DNA of 64,000 nucleotides. It comes from Trissonchulus latispiculum. Taxonomy: Eukaryota > Nematoda > Enoplea > Enoplida > Ironidae. The DNA lies in contig JASAND010007749.1 of NCBI GenBank assembly GCA_030248195.1, forward strand, positions 1 through 64,000. Reading direction: 5' to 3'. Below the pieces are notes generated by a model. That model saw only the letters and a program-made list of their open reading frames with translations. It had not been told where the DNA came from and ran no database searches. Shown piece after piece: positions 37,438 through 50,100 of the stretch. Numbering within the stretch: the first letter of the stretch is position 1; each line of letters opens with the position of its first letter. Position numbers and translations under genes: made by a program.

Positions 37438-38100
37438 AATCGAAATTCCCAGCAGCGTCGATCGCCGCGTAAGACAGCAGGCAGTGCTGCTGGTCGTGGA
37501 CGTACTCGTCGTGCTGCTGCTGCAAGTGGCGCGGGGCCCTCTACCCGTGCCAGTGGAGACGGCGGTACCACAGGCTCTGAGTCGGAACAGAATGCTGCGA
37601 CGACTTCTAGTGCTGTTGGCGGAGTGCAGCAACGGCGTCGACGTGGTCGTCCTGCCAGACAGTCTTCCATAGAATCGGTTGAAGACCTGTTGACAGCACC
37701 TTCAGTACAGGAGGCTGATGGCGACACACCCGCCGAGAGGCAGGAGATGGCTCAGCAAAATGGTGACGAAGATGGTGATGAAACTATGATCCAGCAACAG
37801 CAGCAGTCTGATGGGGAAAGTGGAAATAGTGGAAGTCTTTCGTCGGAGGAGTCGGAAAATAGCGAAGAGGAGGAAACGTCGTCGTCGGCTTCTGACGGTG
37901 ACAGAGAGAGTCAAGCGTCATCAGCCACTGAGAACAGTTCTGTGCTAAATCTACCGGCTTCTGCTCGATTGAAGATTGGTGGCACTAACCGTACTGCTGG
38001 ACAGGGTTCTTCCACTGGACGTGCCAGAAATAGCCAGTTTGAGCGTGACGTTAGTCCTGTCATTGCGGCTCAGCCTAGACGGAAGAAGTCACAGTACAAG
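37438..38100 (+). CDS. BRWD exon a (Arg/Ser-rich linker), GC donor
   Basis: [20 protein letters not shown] opens in phase 0 after a clear T-rich acceptor, followed by basic and acidic low-complexity runs ([15 protein letters not shown]). To join GRKIREAP in frame the exon must end after AAG at 38100, giving donor GCATGT. Confidence 0.88.
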
Positions 38101-41100
38101 GCATGTATTATGTGTTTCTAGTTTTAATTATTGTCTGTTTCTTGCTTGTAATAATTATAAAATTTGCATTATATAATGGGAAATCAGTGCAAGTTGAGCC
38201 TTCAATTCCTGATTATTTATGTGTTTGTTTACAGAAAAGCCTTTTTTTTGCTATTTTTAGGGTCGAAAAATACGAGAAGCTCCGGTAACATTTGATGCCG
38301 TGCCTGTCAGATTCCATTTTCCTGAATGGATTACTGCAACAGTACCGAAGAAGTTTCCATATTTTCCTCAAACTGGTGATATGGTACTATGTTTGTTAAT
38401 CTTTTTAAAGTGTGTACATTATTTTTATTGTTCTAGCATCTGCACTTGATAATATTTTCACCTACATAAGGTCAAAAAAGGCAAACTATTTCCCCCAAAC
38501 CTTTTAAATAACTGAAAACTGCATATTTCCACTGCTGCCCGGCACTTCAGCAGCCTCAAACTTCAGGTTTGCCACACATTGTTAATTCTAATTTGTAATT
38601 GTCTGCAGGTAGTTTATTGTTGGCAAGGACATAGCCTTTACTTGGAAAATGTCAAGCGTACCAAGCTCTACGATCTCGATGCACGTCGTCTACCGTGGGA
38701 AGTCTATGATTTAAAAGTAAAGCAGTTTATTATGTAGGGGCGCGATAGTTTTTTCTCGGTGAATAACGCTTATTGGAAATGCATTTTACGGCTAAGTGTT
38801 GGAACGGTGTGGGCATTTTGGCACCATACTACTATTATATGTTGGTAGACAGGATCCCCCATGCTACCTTTTTTGGTCATTTTGGCACCTGGCCAATTTT
38901 GGCTCTGTGCCAAAGACCCAAAGTCGGACTTTCGCTATTTTTCGCAAATTTTGGTCACACTTTTCTAGAACTGGGTAGAAGCATGGTTCCCGTGGTTCCT
39001 CGCCCAGGGTCAAAGTTGGGAAAACTCACTCTAAACGGCGTTTTTCGGCGTCTTGGTCGGGGGCATACATAGTAATGAGAAAGAAGAAGAAAGTCATGTA
39101 AATCGACTACGCTCTTTTCATTGGGCGTATCGCCGAAACCGACGGAAGTGATCACTGGTCACTACAGCCTATGGGACCTATTGACCAATGGTCAAACGGC
39201 CTAAAACTGCGTTTTTCGGCGTTTTGGTCGGGGGTATATATAGTAAATCGACTACGCTCGTTTCAATGGGCATATCGCCGAAACCTACGGAAATGACCTG
39301 GCCACTACAACCTACGGGGCCTATTGACCTCTGGTCAAACGGCCTAAAACTGCGTTTTCCGGCGTCTTGGTCGGGGGCATAAATCGACTACGCTCGTTTC
39401 AATGAACATGTCGCCGAAACCGACGGAAGTGACCACTGGTCACTACGGCCTAGGAATCCTATTGACCACTGGTCAAACGGCCTAAAACAACGTTTTTCGG
39501 CGTTTTGGTCGGGGGCATTTATAGTAAATCGACTACGCTCGTTTCAATGGGCATATTGCCGAAACCGACGGAAGTGGCCACTGGTCACAACGGCCTAGGA
39601 GCCCTATTGACCACTGGTCAAATGGCCTAAAACAGAGTTTTGGGATGAACCGGATTGAGAGTTACCGTTCGTTCTCTTCGAATGGCACTCAAAAATATGT
39701 CTTCTTTAGTCAGCGCTTATATTAAAATGGCTGAAATTATTGTTAACTGGATCACTGCTGTCATGGCTTACTGAGTTTAATTTGCAGGTTGTGTATAGTT
39801 TATATGCTAATACACAAATGGCGTAATGCCATGATGCATTAGACGCTTGGAGGAGAATCTTTAAAAGGACAGAAGGACAAGAAACAAAAATGCTCCTCTG
39901 GAGCATGAAAAAAGAAATATGGGTGATGGTGAGGGTGCAAAATCAATAGAGGACTAGAATGCTTAATATGGGGCTAGGTTCAAAAATAGAAGAGGACTAG
40001 GTTGTGAGCGAATTAATATGGGCACTGCTTCGCCGAACAACCCATATTCGCGGGATTTCACGCTTCGTCTTAGCTTTTGTCGCATACAGAGCTATCAATT
40101 TCAGTCAGTAATAAGAAATTTAAGAAGTTGAATACGTACTCATTGAATACAATTGTTGGCATGTATGTACTCTGTTAGACTAGCTAGAAATACGTATATA
40201 TGTGCGTAAATTATCATCATTTGGTCGGGTTGAACTGCGGCAAGCAACGAGAAGAGATCTAAGGACATGAGGCTAAAGTCATTGGTTCAAGCAGGGAGGA
40301 AATAGAAGGTCAGAGTCCTAAGATTATTCTTGAAATATAAATTTTCCGTATAAATGAATAAAACGCACTGGTAAGTATAAATGTTTCTCGAAGCAAAAGT
40401 TTAACTAACTATAAACTAAACGTAGCGTGGATGGATATGCATACTGGTATACATTTATAAACCGCGAATATGGGCTGTTCGGCGAAGCTGTGCCCATATT
40501 AATTGCTCACAACCTAGTCCTCTTCTATTTTTGAACCTAGCCCCATAAAGCATTCTAAAGACTAGTCCTCTATTGATTTTGCAATCTCACCATCACCCAT
40601 ATTTCTTTTTTCATTTTCCAGAGGAGCATTTTTGTTTCTTGTATTTGCGGCTTAGCTATAAATCTAGTTACATAATTAGAACTTATGTATTAGAATATAA
40701 GAGTGTGACAGCTGGTAGGTTCTCTGTTAACAGCTGCAGGTATATACATGCTCTGCACGCTAACGGCTGACCCCCCCCCCACAAACGTGTACAAACGTGT
40801 ATAGTAATCCTCCACAAACTTGTACCCAGTATACTTTTCTGTACGCTCACTCTCCTTATCTTTACGTGTTAAATCTCGAAAGCACAACGCCTGCGTGCGT
40901 CTAATTTGTGTCTGCTTCGAACTTTAGCACGCTAAGATAGCGTGCGAACTCTTTTGAAGTGAGCATACACGTTTGTGGGGGGGGTGGTCAGCCGTATGCG
41001 AAGAGAGCATGTACCTGCAGCTGATAGCAGAGCTTGCCAGCGGTCACACTTCTATCTATTATGTACTCTTGGTATTAGTGAAGTTCCCTTAGTTTTGTGA

Positions 41101-44100
41101 TTTTGTGACAGCTTGGTAATAGGAATCACGAATGCAGGAGGGAAACGCGTTTGCTCATTTGTGAGAATTTAGACTACAACAAAGCTTGGTTTTCAATTGA
41201 ATTTCAGAAAAGTGAAATTGCTTCCTAAATCCCACTCCGGAGCTAAATAAAGCCAGGTCCGCTTCCATGAAGGAGGCATCGTTTGTCTTGACATTTATTA
41301 TTCTTCGTATGTTTTAGGAAGAAGAATATTGCCGTGTGATCAGTGTTAGCTGGACTGTGAAACCGTGGCGACTCTGTGTCCTGAAGCTTAGTCTGGTTAA
41401 TTCAAAAAATGGTCGGGACCTCGGACCAACATTTACTGTGAAGTATATACGTTATCTCTATTAACGTTAATTTTTCAATTTCAACTGTCTACTTTCTTCC
41501 ATCAAAATACCAAATCTGACATGCATAAAGACCTACTTAAAGTTTTAATAAAAAATTTTTGGTTTGCCGCTACTTCCGAAGGAAAAGGGCAAACCCTTAT
41601 TCTCGTCGTGTTATTATTGGTTTGCCGCTACTTCCGAAGGAAAAGGGCAAACCCTTATTCTCGTCGTGTTATTATTATTATTCTTCTTCTTCTTCTTCTT
41701 CTTGTCCCCCCCTATTAACTCAAGCTAGGCTCAACGCCCGGAGCTGAAATTTGGTGGGTATGTGGGGGTTGGTCCCAAACCTGGCCCATTTTAATTTCAT
41801 CGCTCTAGACCCACCCAGTCGACCAGGGCAGGGAATTTAATTTTTTAAAATCGTAAGGGGGGACCAAGGCGATTCTCAAAAATGGTCAAAAACTTTTTGT
41901 CTCCGATTTGGTTGAAAAGTCAGTCCTAGGGTAATTCGGGGACGCAGATTCCAAATCTGCAATCGAAACTTTTCTAGCTTTTGTGAATCTCGAGATATGC
42001 CCAAAAGTTACACTGTTGGAGACCGCAAAAGTGAGCAAACTGCCCAGAAACGCCTAATATCTGTGTTTTTTGAACTCGTTAGTCAAGTTTAGCCGGTGGA
42101 TTTGCTAAGATATCCTTTAAAAAGAAGTGTCAAGTAACTTGTGGCAATATTTAATCGAAAATTCCTTATCCCAACTGCCTTTTTATGGGCAACCATTTTC
42201 AGAGGAAGGTGTCAAAAATGGTCGAAAACTTTTTCTCTCCGATTTGGTTTAAAAGTTTGTCCTGGGGTAATTCAGGGACGTCGATTCCAAATCTGCAATC
42301 GAAGTTTTTCTAGCTTTTGTGAATCTCGAGATATGGCCAAAAGTTACACTGTTGAAGACCGCACAACTGAGCAAACTGCCCAGAAACGCCTAATATCTGT
42401 GTTTTTTGAACTCATTAGTCAAGTTTAGCCGGTGGATTTGCTAGGACACCCTTTAAAAAGAAGTGTAAAGTAACTTTCAGTGATATTTAGTAGAAAATTT
42501 CTTATCCCAACTGCCCTTTTATGGGCAACCATTTTCAGGTGAAGGTGTCAAAAATGGATAAAAACGTTTAATGTCAGATTTGGTTGAAAAGTCGGTTATA
42601 GGGTAATTCGGGGACGCAGATTCCAAATCTGCAATCGAAATGTTTCTAGCTCCCGTGGATCTCGAGATATGGGCAAATGCTACGCTGTTGGAGTCCGCAA
42701 AAGTGAGCAAATTGTTTAGAAAAGCCTAATATCAGTACTTTTTTCGAAGCCGGTAGTCAAGTTGAGCTGGTGGATTTGCTAGGACTCCCTTTAAGAGGGT
42801 GTATCAAGTAACTTTTAGCGATATTTAGTGAAAAATTAGTTATCCCAACTGCCCTTTCAAGGGCAACCATTTCTAGAAAAGTTCCTTATCCCAACTACCC
42901 TTTCAGAGGCAACCATTTCCCGAAAATCGACGCTACAAAGTTAGCTGCCTAAAGAAAGAAGCGGCGGCAAACCATTCATGCCAGTTTAGCTTGTTATGCT
43001 TCATCTGCGTTATAAAACCGAAGTCTGTCAGATCAAAATGCATTGATTAAAATGTTTTGCATAAGGTGAAGGTGGGTTAGCGAAGTGAGGGAGCCCACCA
43101 GGGGCCAGTTTCATAAAAATGTTCTCGAGTTCTCGAGTCTAGTAGCTAAACTACGCTGAAAGTTTTCGAGATCCGCAAGCCGCATTGAAAGCCACGCTGA
43201 AAAAGTTCTCGAGTTCTCGAGTCAAGTTCTCTGGTCGACTTCGACCAGAGAAAATTTCGCCAACTTGAGACTTACTCGAGAAATTTTTGAAAATCTAAAT
43301 TTGCAAATTTTTTCTTTCTCTTTCAATAACTTCTGTAATTGACTCAATAAATCACCATAAAATTGTCCGTAGATACTTTTACATATAATATTTAATAGAG
43401 CAGAGGCTTTTGTCACTGAAAACAGACTACTCGAGAACTCGAGAACTTGAGAACTCAAGACGGTTTTTTATGAAACTGACCCCAGATAGCCTAAAAAGCT
43501 AAAACTAATCAATTAACATGATACTACTTATTATTGCTATAACTAAAATGATCAAACATTTAGTTTTAATTTAGCGCCAAAACAAACGATTTTAGACCAA
43601 AACGATTCCAACAGCACCGGAAAGTTTTTGGAAATTGTGATAAAAATTGGCGTTTTCGGGGCATATTTATATACGTAAGTGGAGGAAGGCTAAAAAGGTG
43701 GAGGTGGGTCGAATGGGGGGAACGGAAACTCAGGTATATATTATTGTTAAATTGCATAGCTAAATTTAATACTGAACCACAGAATCTTGCCAATAAAGTT
43801 TGGTGCTGTTTTTTTGTTTCAGATATCATGACATGCCAAATGTGATAGACTTTATCATTCTTCGACAGTTCTATGACAATGCTCTGAGTCAACGCTGGCG
43901 TGAAAGTATGAATTAGCACTTGAAGCGAAGGTTATGATCGTGTAAACTTTGATTACAGTCTATCTTGATCGTTGGTGAAATTTGTAAATTGGCTAATTAT
44001 ATTGTGGATAAGTGGCGGCGATTTTCGCCAAAGTTGTGGGAATGTCCAAACTCCTAACAGAGTTCACCAGGTTTTTTCAGTTATTTGTTGGTCAATCCTT

Positions 44101-47100
44101 GCCAAAATGTTGTTTTCAAAAATGGTAATCTTTTGCATGCTTGAAATGTACATTGCATTGATTACTTTTCTATTCGATTGATTCTCACGCACACAGGTTA
44201 GCGAGTTAGCCAGAGTTTATGCATTGATATAAGATTGGCCACAGAATTCTGCCAGTTGCAGTTGATTTTGACTGAATGAAAGCGTCTGTTTTATCTCAAG
44301 CATTTTACGGGGAAATAAACAGATCTGTGCAAGTAGTAGCAAAATGATTAAGTCTCCTTTCCCGCCTCCTGGCTATTCAGCTGTAGCGAGAGGTAGAGGA
44401 AAGGACATTCAATCGCAGGCAAACGCAGGGCAGCTTATGCATATTAATTGCTGCCGCTGGCCATCAAAGATTTCGTTTTGGGACATACTTGACTTATATG
44501 ACTCCAGTTGAAGCGTTACAAACAGCTGAGTTTCAGTGAATAAACCTGTAAACATTTAGTTTTGACTTCTATTCTAAGCTTGTTTATTGTAGACGATGTT
44601 GTCGCTGCTGTTATTGATGACTACTGGTACTTTGGAAGAATTGAGCGTCGAGAGCCACTAGATCCAGATTATCCCAGATCAGAGTTTCAGTGTTTTCTTG
44701 TTGCCTGGGATAACGGAGAAAAGGAACGCATGAGCCCCTGGGATTTTGAACCTCCGCAGGGAAAAAGTGAGCTATCATGAGATGAGTATGCTATGGTATT
44801 TGCTCAGCTTTATCTATTTTGACCTGAAAGGTCACAGAGTTTATCAGTTGGGGCTACTGTTGTGACTTATTACCAACTCCAATTTTTCTTCTTAATAATG
44901 GCGGGAAATAGGAATTCCATTCCCCGAGTGAAGATGTATCCATAATGTGAGACTTTCTCTCTCCCTTGCTGCATTGAATTGAAACATGGAACAATTTTTG
45001 TTTTCGCAAAACTTGTGTTTTGGTTTCATTTTGCCTTATAGCCACGTAGTTCTGTTCTAATTGATTATGGTTGTGTGTTGAATTTTATGTTTTTTCGGAA
45101 AAAACATTGTATATACTGGGTGTGTTAAGCCTTATGTTAAGGGCTTTTTGTTTCAGAAAAGCCTACCAAACGTGGAGCTGGTGTGCCCTTGACGGCCGAC
45201 GAACTGACAGCCCTGTCCACCTATGAGCATCGCCCTGGGGACTGGCCAGCGCATGGAGTTGACGTAGAAAGGGATCGATTGGTTAGCGGTTTGACCCGAC
45301 TGATGCAGTTTTCCTTTGCTGAAGCCTTTTGCACTCCTGTGGATCTTCATGCCTATCCTAGCTATATGGTTGTCATCGATTATCCGTGTGATCTGAGCAC
45401 CATTATGGAGCGTCTTCAGAACAATTTCTATAGGTTAAACGTTTAAACTATTCACTCTCGTTTTGTGCGCATAGTTATGTGAAGTGTTGCAGGAGATTCT
45501 CCTAAGCCTTTGAGTTATCCTAAGGTTGTTAGAGATTATTAAGTTATTATTGATCCGAGTTATCAGTTTAGGTACTCACTTATTTTAGGAGCATTGTGTC
45601 TCAAAAGATTTTCCAAAATTAGGAGTACTATCCGTCACTCCTAGGTTAGGGACAGTGCCAGCTTGTACATCATAGCATTGCTTTGAAGGGGATTAGAATG
45701 TCTCATAACTCCCTCCTAGACAGCGCCTTAGTCCTGGGCATCCTCCTAAGTACCCTTCTAGAAGGGTTCCTAGGAGAATTTTTCGCTTATTGTTCCACAT
45801 AATGGTAGTGTACCACCTATCAGTGCTACAACAGTTGTTTTTCTTTCCCGCTAGACGCGAGTTAGTCTTCATGGTAGATTGTGTTTTTGTTTAGGCGTCG
45901 GGCTGCTATTATCAACGATATTGAGTACATTCGCCGAAACGCTGAGCGATATAATCAGGCTCACAGTGCCATAATTCGAAATGCTCGTCTTACTGTGGAC
46001 GTACTCTTGGAATTCATTGAGTAAGAAACATATTTTATGTCTCTAATTTTTATTAGTTTGTATGTGGTCAGGGTATGTATGGCGTTCGATGCGTCAGTGT
46101 ATGCCATTGCTCTGTGACATTTTTGTGTACTGTCGCCGATACAGCATAATTGATAGAATGCTATCAGCTCATTAGTTATGTACATTATCAGCTATAACAT
46201 TAGCTCCCACAACTGATGAAAGTCTGGTAATTGCTGCAATCTGCATGCAGAACACACTACGGGTTGGCAGCTGACAGCGTGGTTTCTTTCACTCTTATGG
46301 TACTCTTGCCGATACTCAAACAGGAGGCTAAATTATATATTATGTTTATGTATTAAATGAGAGGAGCACTTTTTAGGGATCACGAGTGTTATGATATTCG
46401 TACAATAATTCATCAGCATCAACATGGTAGCAGGAGCGGCCAGTCTTCTTCAAAAACTGCAGACAGAAGGCATTCCAAGCAAAATAAGTCGTCCCGCTGC
46501 GGTCGGAGTAGCAGTGCAGCTGATGCAGCGGCCGCGGTAATTTAATTGAAAGACTTATTTTGTGAAATTCTGAATCGCGTCTGTTACAAACTACATATAA
46601 AATGTGTATTTCAGAATTCTGATAACTAGCCCGTATGCTCGCCCACTCTATTTTCAACTCTTTTGACTCGGGCATACATTGCGTCATTAGATAGACTACT
46701 TGCACTAACCTACTGCACAAAAGTTTCGATACAAAATACTTAGTTTCAAAAATGAAAAATGGATTATAATATTTGAGTGTTTTGTTTGTCTCAGCTTTGG
46801 TCTAAAAGACTTTCGAATTTGTACACAGTTTGCAGAATTTTATGTACTTCTAGAAAAGATTACGTTTAAAAAATGTTAGTGCTATAAAGATTAAGGTTTG
46901 CACAAACACTATAACATTTAAACTGATATTACTGCATTTAGGATTCTGGTTACAATACTCGTCGCCGAGAAACAACGTGGAAAGAAGAATGCCGTGACGT
47001 CCTGCAGGATGTTATACGAAATGAGGATTCTGCACCCTTCAGAAATCATGAGTCTGTCTCAGTGAATGCTGTAAGATTAATATTTAGTTGATGGATGGAT

Positions 47101-50100
47101 ATTCTTTATTACATGTCTGGCGTTTTTTAGGAAAAAGTAGGGGGATACGTGAGGGGGCCACTAGTGTGAGGACGTCTAAAGAGGGGGATAAAATGGGCTC
47201 AAAATGTTAAAAATACAGTGTAAATACCTTGTTTACTCATACTTCTACAATTAAGCTAATAAGTTCTCAAAAAATTAGGTTTTAGTACTGAAGCACCTGT
47301 GGCTCAGTTGGTTAGAGCGTCTGCGCGTTAAGCAGAAGACGCGGGTTCGAACCCCGCCAGGTGCCCGAATTTTTCGGGTGCCTGGTGGTGTGCAACTTTC
47401 ATTTCTTTAATTGGTTCGTGCATATTGCAGTGGGAGGCTTGAGAGTTATCTCGCTCCACTTGCAGTGTGCAATGCAATTGTGCGTTGGAAAGTTGTACAC
47501 ATTGGGTTCGTATTCGGTCTTCCGCTCTTTCTACTGAAGCACCTGTGGCTCAGTTGGTTAGAGCGTCTGCGCGTTAAGCAGAAGAGCGGGTTCGAACCCC
47601 GCCAGGTGCCCGAATTTTTCGGGTGCCTGGTGGTGTACAACTTTCATTTCTTTAATTTAGTACCAAAATAGACGATTTTTGACCAAAAAATTTCGGCGAA
47701 GTCCGACAATTTTACAAAATTTTGACAGAAACTTTTCTTAATTTCTAGGCACCCTAGGGGGAGTGGGAAAGACCAAAATAGTTGGGATGGGAGGGGACGT
47801 GGGGCAAAGTAGCAAAAAGTGGGCGTCCCCCCAGTAAAAAACCCCCAGCATGTATTGGCAAAAAAACGCCGAAATGGTGTGAATAAGCGCGAAGATATGA
47901 ATATGTCAATCTGAATGCAGATTTATGAACGAATCAAGCTTGAGGTTATTCTCTGTAATTCTCTGTACATGTAGTTGAGCTAACATTTCAGTGAATCGTG
48001 ATTCTTCATTGAATTTTCTATTTCTATTTACTAGCTCCCAGTTTCTTTTGTAAACTTTTATTTGTTTTAGAATTTTTACGCATACATGCAGGAACCTGTT
48101 GATTTAACTACGGTTATGTGCCGATTGCAGCAAAATAACTATACCAGTCCGGAGGAGTTTGAGGCTGATGTTGCACTGGTTTTGCAGGCTGCCAAACAGT
48201 ACAATCCAAATCCGCGCTCACGAGTAATTTTTTCTTTTAATGTGAATATTATATTCTTCAAAATAAGCTTCAACTGTGTCTTATTTCGTGCCTGATCGTC
48301 ATTTCTGATCTGCGTGTTCATTTTCTTTCATTGTACTTAGTCCCATCAAGTTAGCAGATCAACAAGAAACACTGATGGCGGGTCACTAAGCCGTCTCAAA
48401 TTCCCCGTGCCAGTTAGCTGCAGGAGTGGCATATTATGCACCATGAAAATCTGTGTTCAAGAAAATGGGAAGTTTATCAAGTTTTAACATTCTGCCAATT
48501 CTCCTCTTTTCGTATCTTCTTTCGTCTTTCCTCCCGATTCACCGTTGCTGCATTGAAGCTTAAATTGGTCCTTTACCTTTTCTCCAAATCGTTTCCCAGC
48601 ATAATTATTTATTCTGGTGTTTCACACTAAAGTACTCTTGTGCTTTGTAGCTGTATGGAATGGCCTTGCGCCTATTGACTGGATTTACGGAGCGAATGAG
48701 GCCAATAACACAATCATGGCGTCGACAGAATAGCAGTGGTGGACTGATTAAGCGAGACAGGCGCTCTGTTCCAAGGTTAGCTCAGTGCTTGTGTTTAAGT
48801 ATGTACTCGATTACAAAGCGACAAAGCGACAAGAGACAAATTCCATCCCACAGAATTGGAAAATATTCAAACAACACTGTTGATTGTTAATTATTGTTTT
48901 GTTAATTAATTAACATTGTTAATTCCGTGAGTCTGAGTCGTCATAGGTTGAGAAATTGAGAAATCCGTCTTACTCTTGTAGTAGATGATGAACCTGTTCT
49001 CTGGTCTTTGAAAAATGTCCAAATTTGATAGTTCACTTTCTTTGTAAAATATTTGACAATTGTTCTTTCTATGTTTTGTCTTTACATTAAACTATTACTG
49101 GGCATTTTAATTTGCTACAGTAAAAAATGTCGTATATTTGCATAATAGGCGCGACTACTATTCATTGTTGTAGGCCGCAACTTAGACCAAATCCTGTCAA
49201 TTGTAAAGCCGTTAGCGCGAAGGTACCAGCTGCTGAGCGCAGTTACTATTCCACCACTGAGGATGATGATCAACCAAGCTTCAAACGACCTCGATCAAAG
49301 GTCAATAAAAATGCCGTGCCAACGTTGAATAGTTCAACTGAGGACGAACAAACTGGCGGTATGTTCTGAGTAGTTGTGGATTTCTTCACGCAACCTTAAA
49401 TCGACCAAACATGAGCACACTTTCATGACTGGTCATTTACAGCATATTGGTTTTTGGAGTAAACCTCAATGTATAATAATATAAATATCATAGATCGTTC
49501 ATAGGATCTGAATTCGCCGAAATTTAGCGCAGTGAAATATTGTTGCTATGGTGCTGGTCCAGTTGAGTATTTTTTTGCACTTACAAACATTTCACGAAAA
49601 TGCAACCAATTTGCGAAATTCTGGGTTTTTAAATTTTACGTTTTTTTTTAAACATTTTTCCAATATACCAACTATGGTTTTCATTTGAAAGCTCTTGACT
49701 AGTTGACAGGTTTCAGCGAGACCGAGTTCGAAACCTTGACAAAGACTTTAGCCCGAGTCTAAGACGGGCCATATCTCGGCTTTTGGGCGAGACTGAGACC
49801 GAAGGTCTCAACCCTCCTGATACTTACATATGGCCCTAAATACAGGTTCACTAAATCATACTGTAATGAAGATATTTATAGTAATATAGTTCAGGCATTC
49901 AATGCGTATATTAAAAAATTAAATAAAAAATATAAATGGGATTTAGATAAACTTAATCATTGGTCGGCGGATATTATCCTAAACGAGATAAAACTTAAAC
50001 TTGTAGGACTTAATTATAATGGTAACGTAACCAGCTCTACATTTATCCACGACTTTATTTGTAGCATCAAGTCATTGCATCGTCAGTATGTGTTTTGTCC

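Noticed and set aside
33833..37438. In-frame UBR5-BRWD fusion gene
   Set aside because: The last UBR5 exon ends in phase 1 and the first BRWD exon starts in phase 0; no bridging exon was recognised.
47293..47364. Functional tRNA-Asn gene
   Set aside because: C at position 33, repeated flanks and a shared tail in all copies favour a tRNA-derived retroposon; kept only at moderate confidence.
49679..49822. LTRs of an LTR retrotransposon
   Set aside because: No TG..CA ends, primer-binding site, gag, protease or integrase; the RT is Penelope-like.
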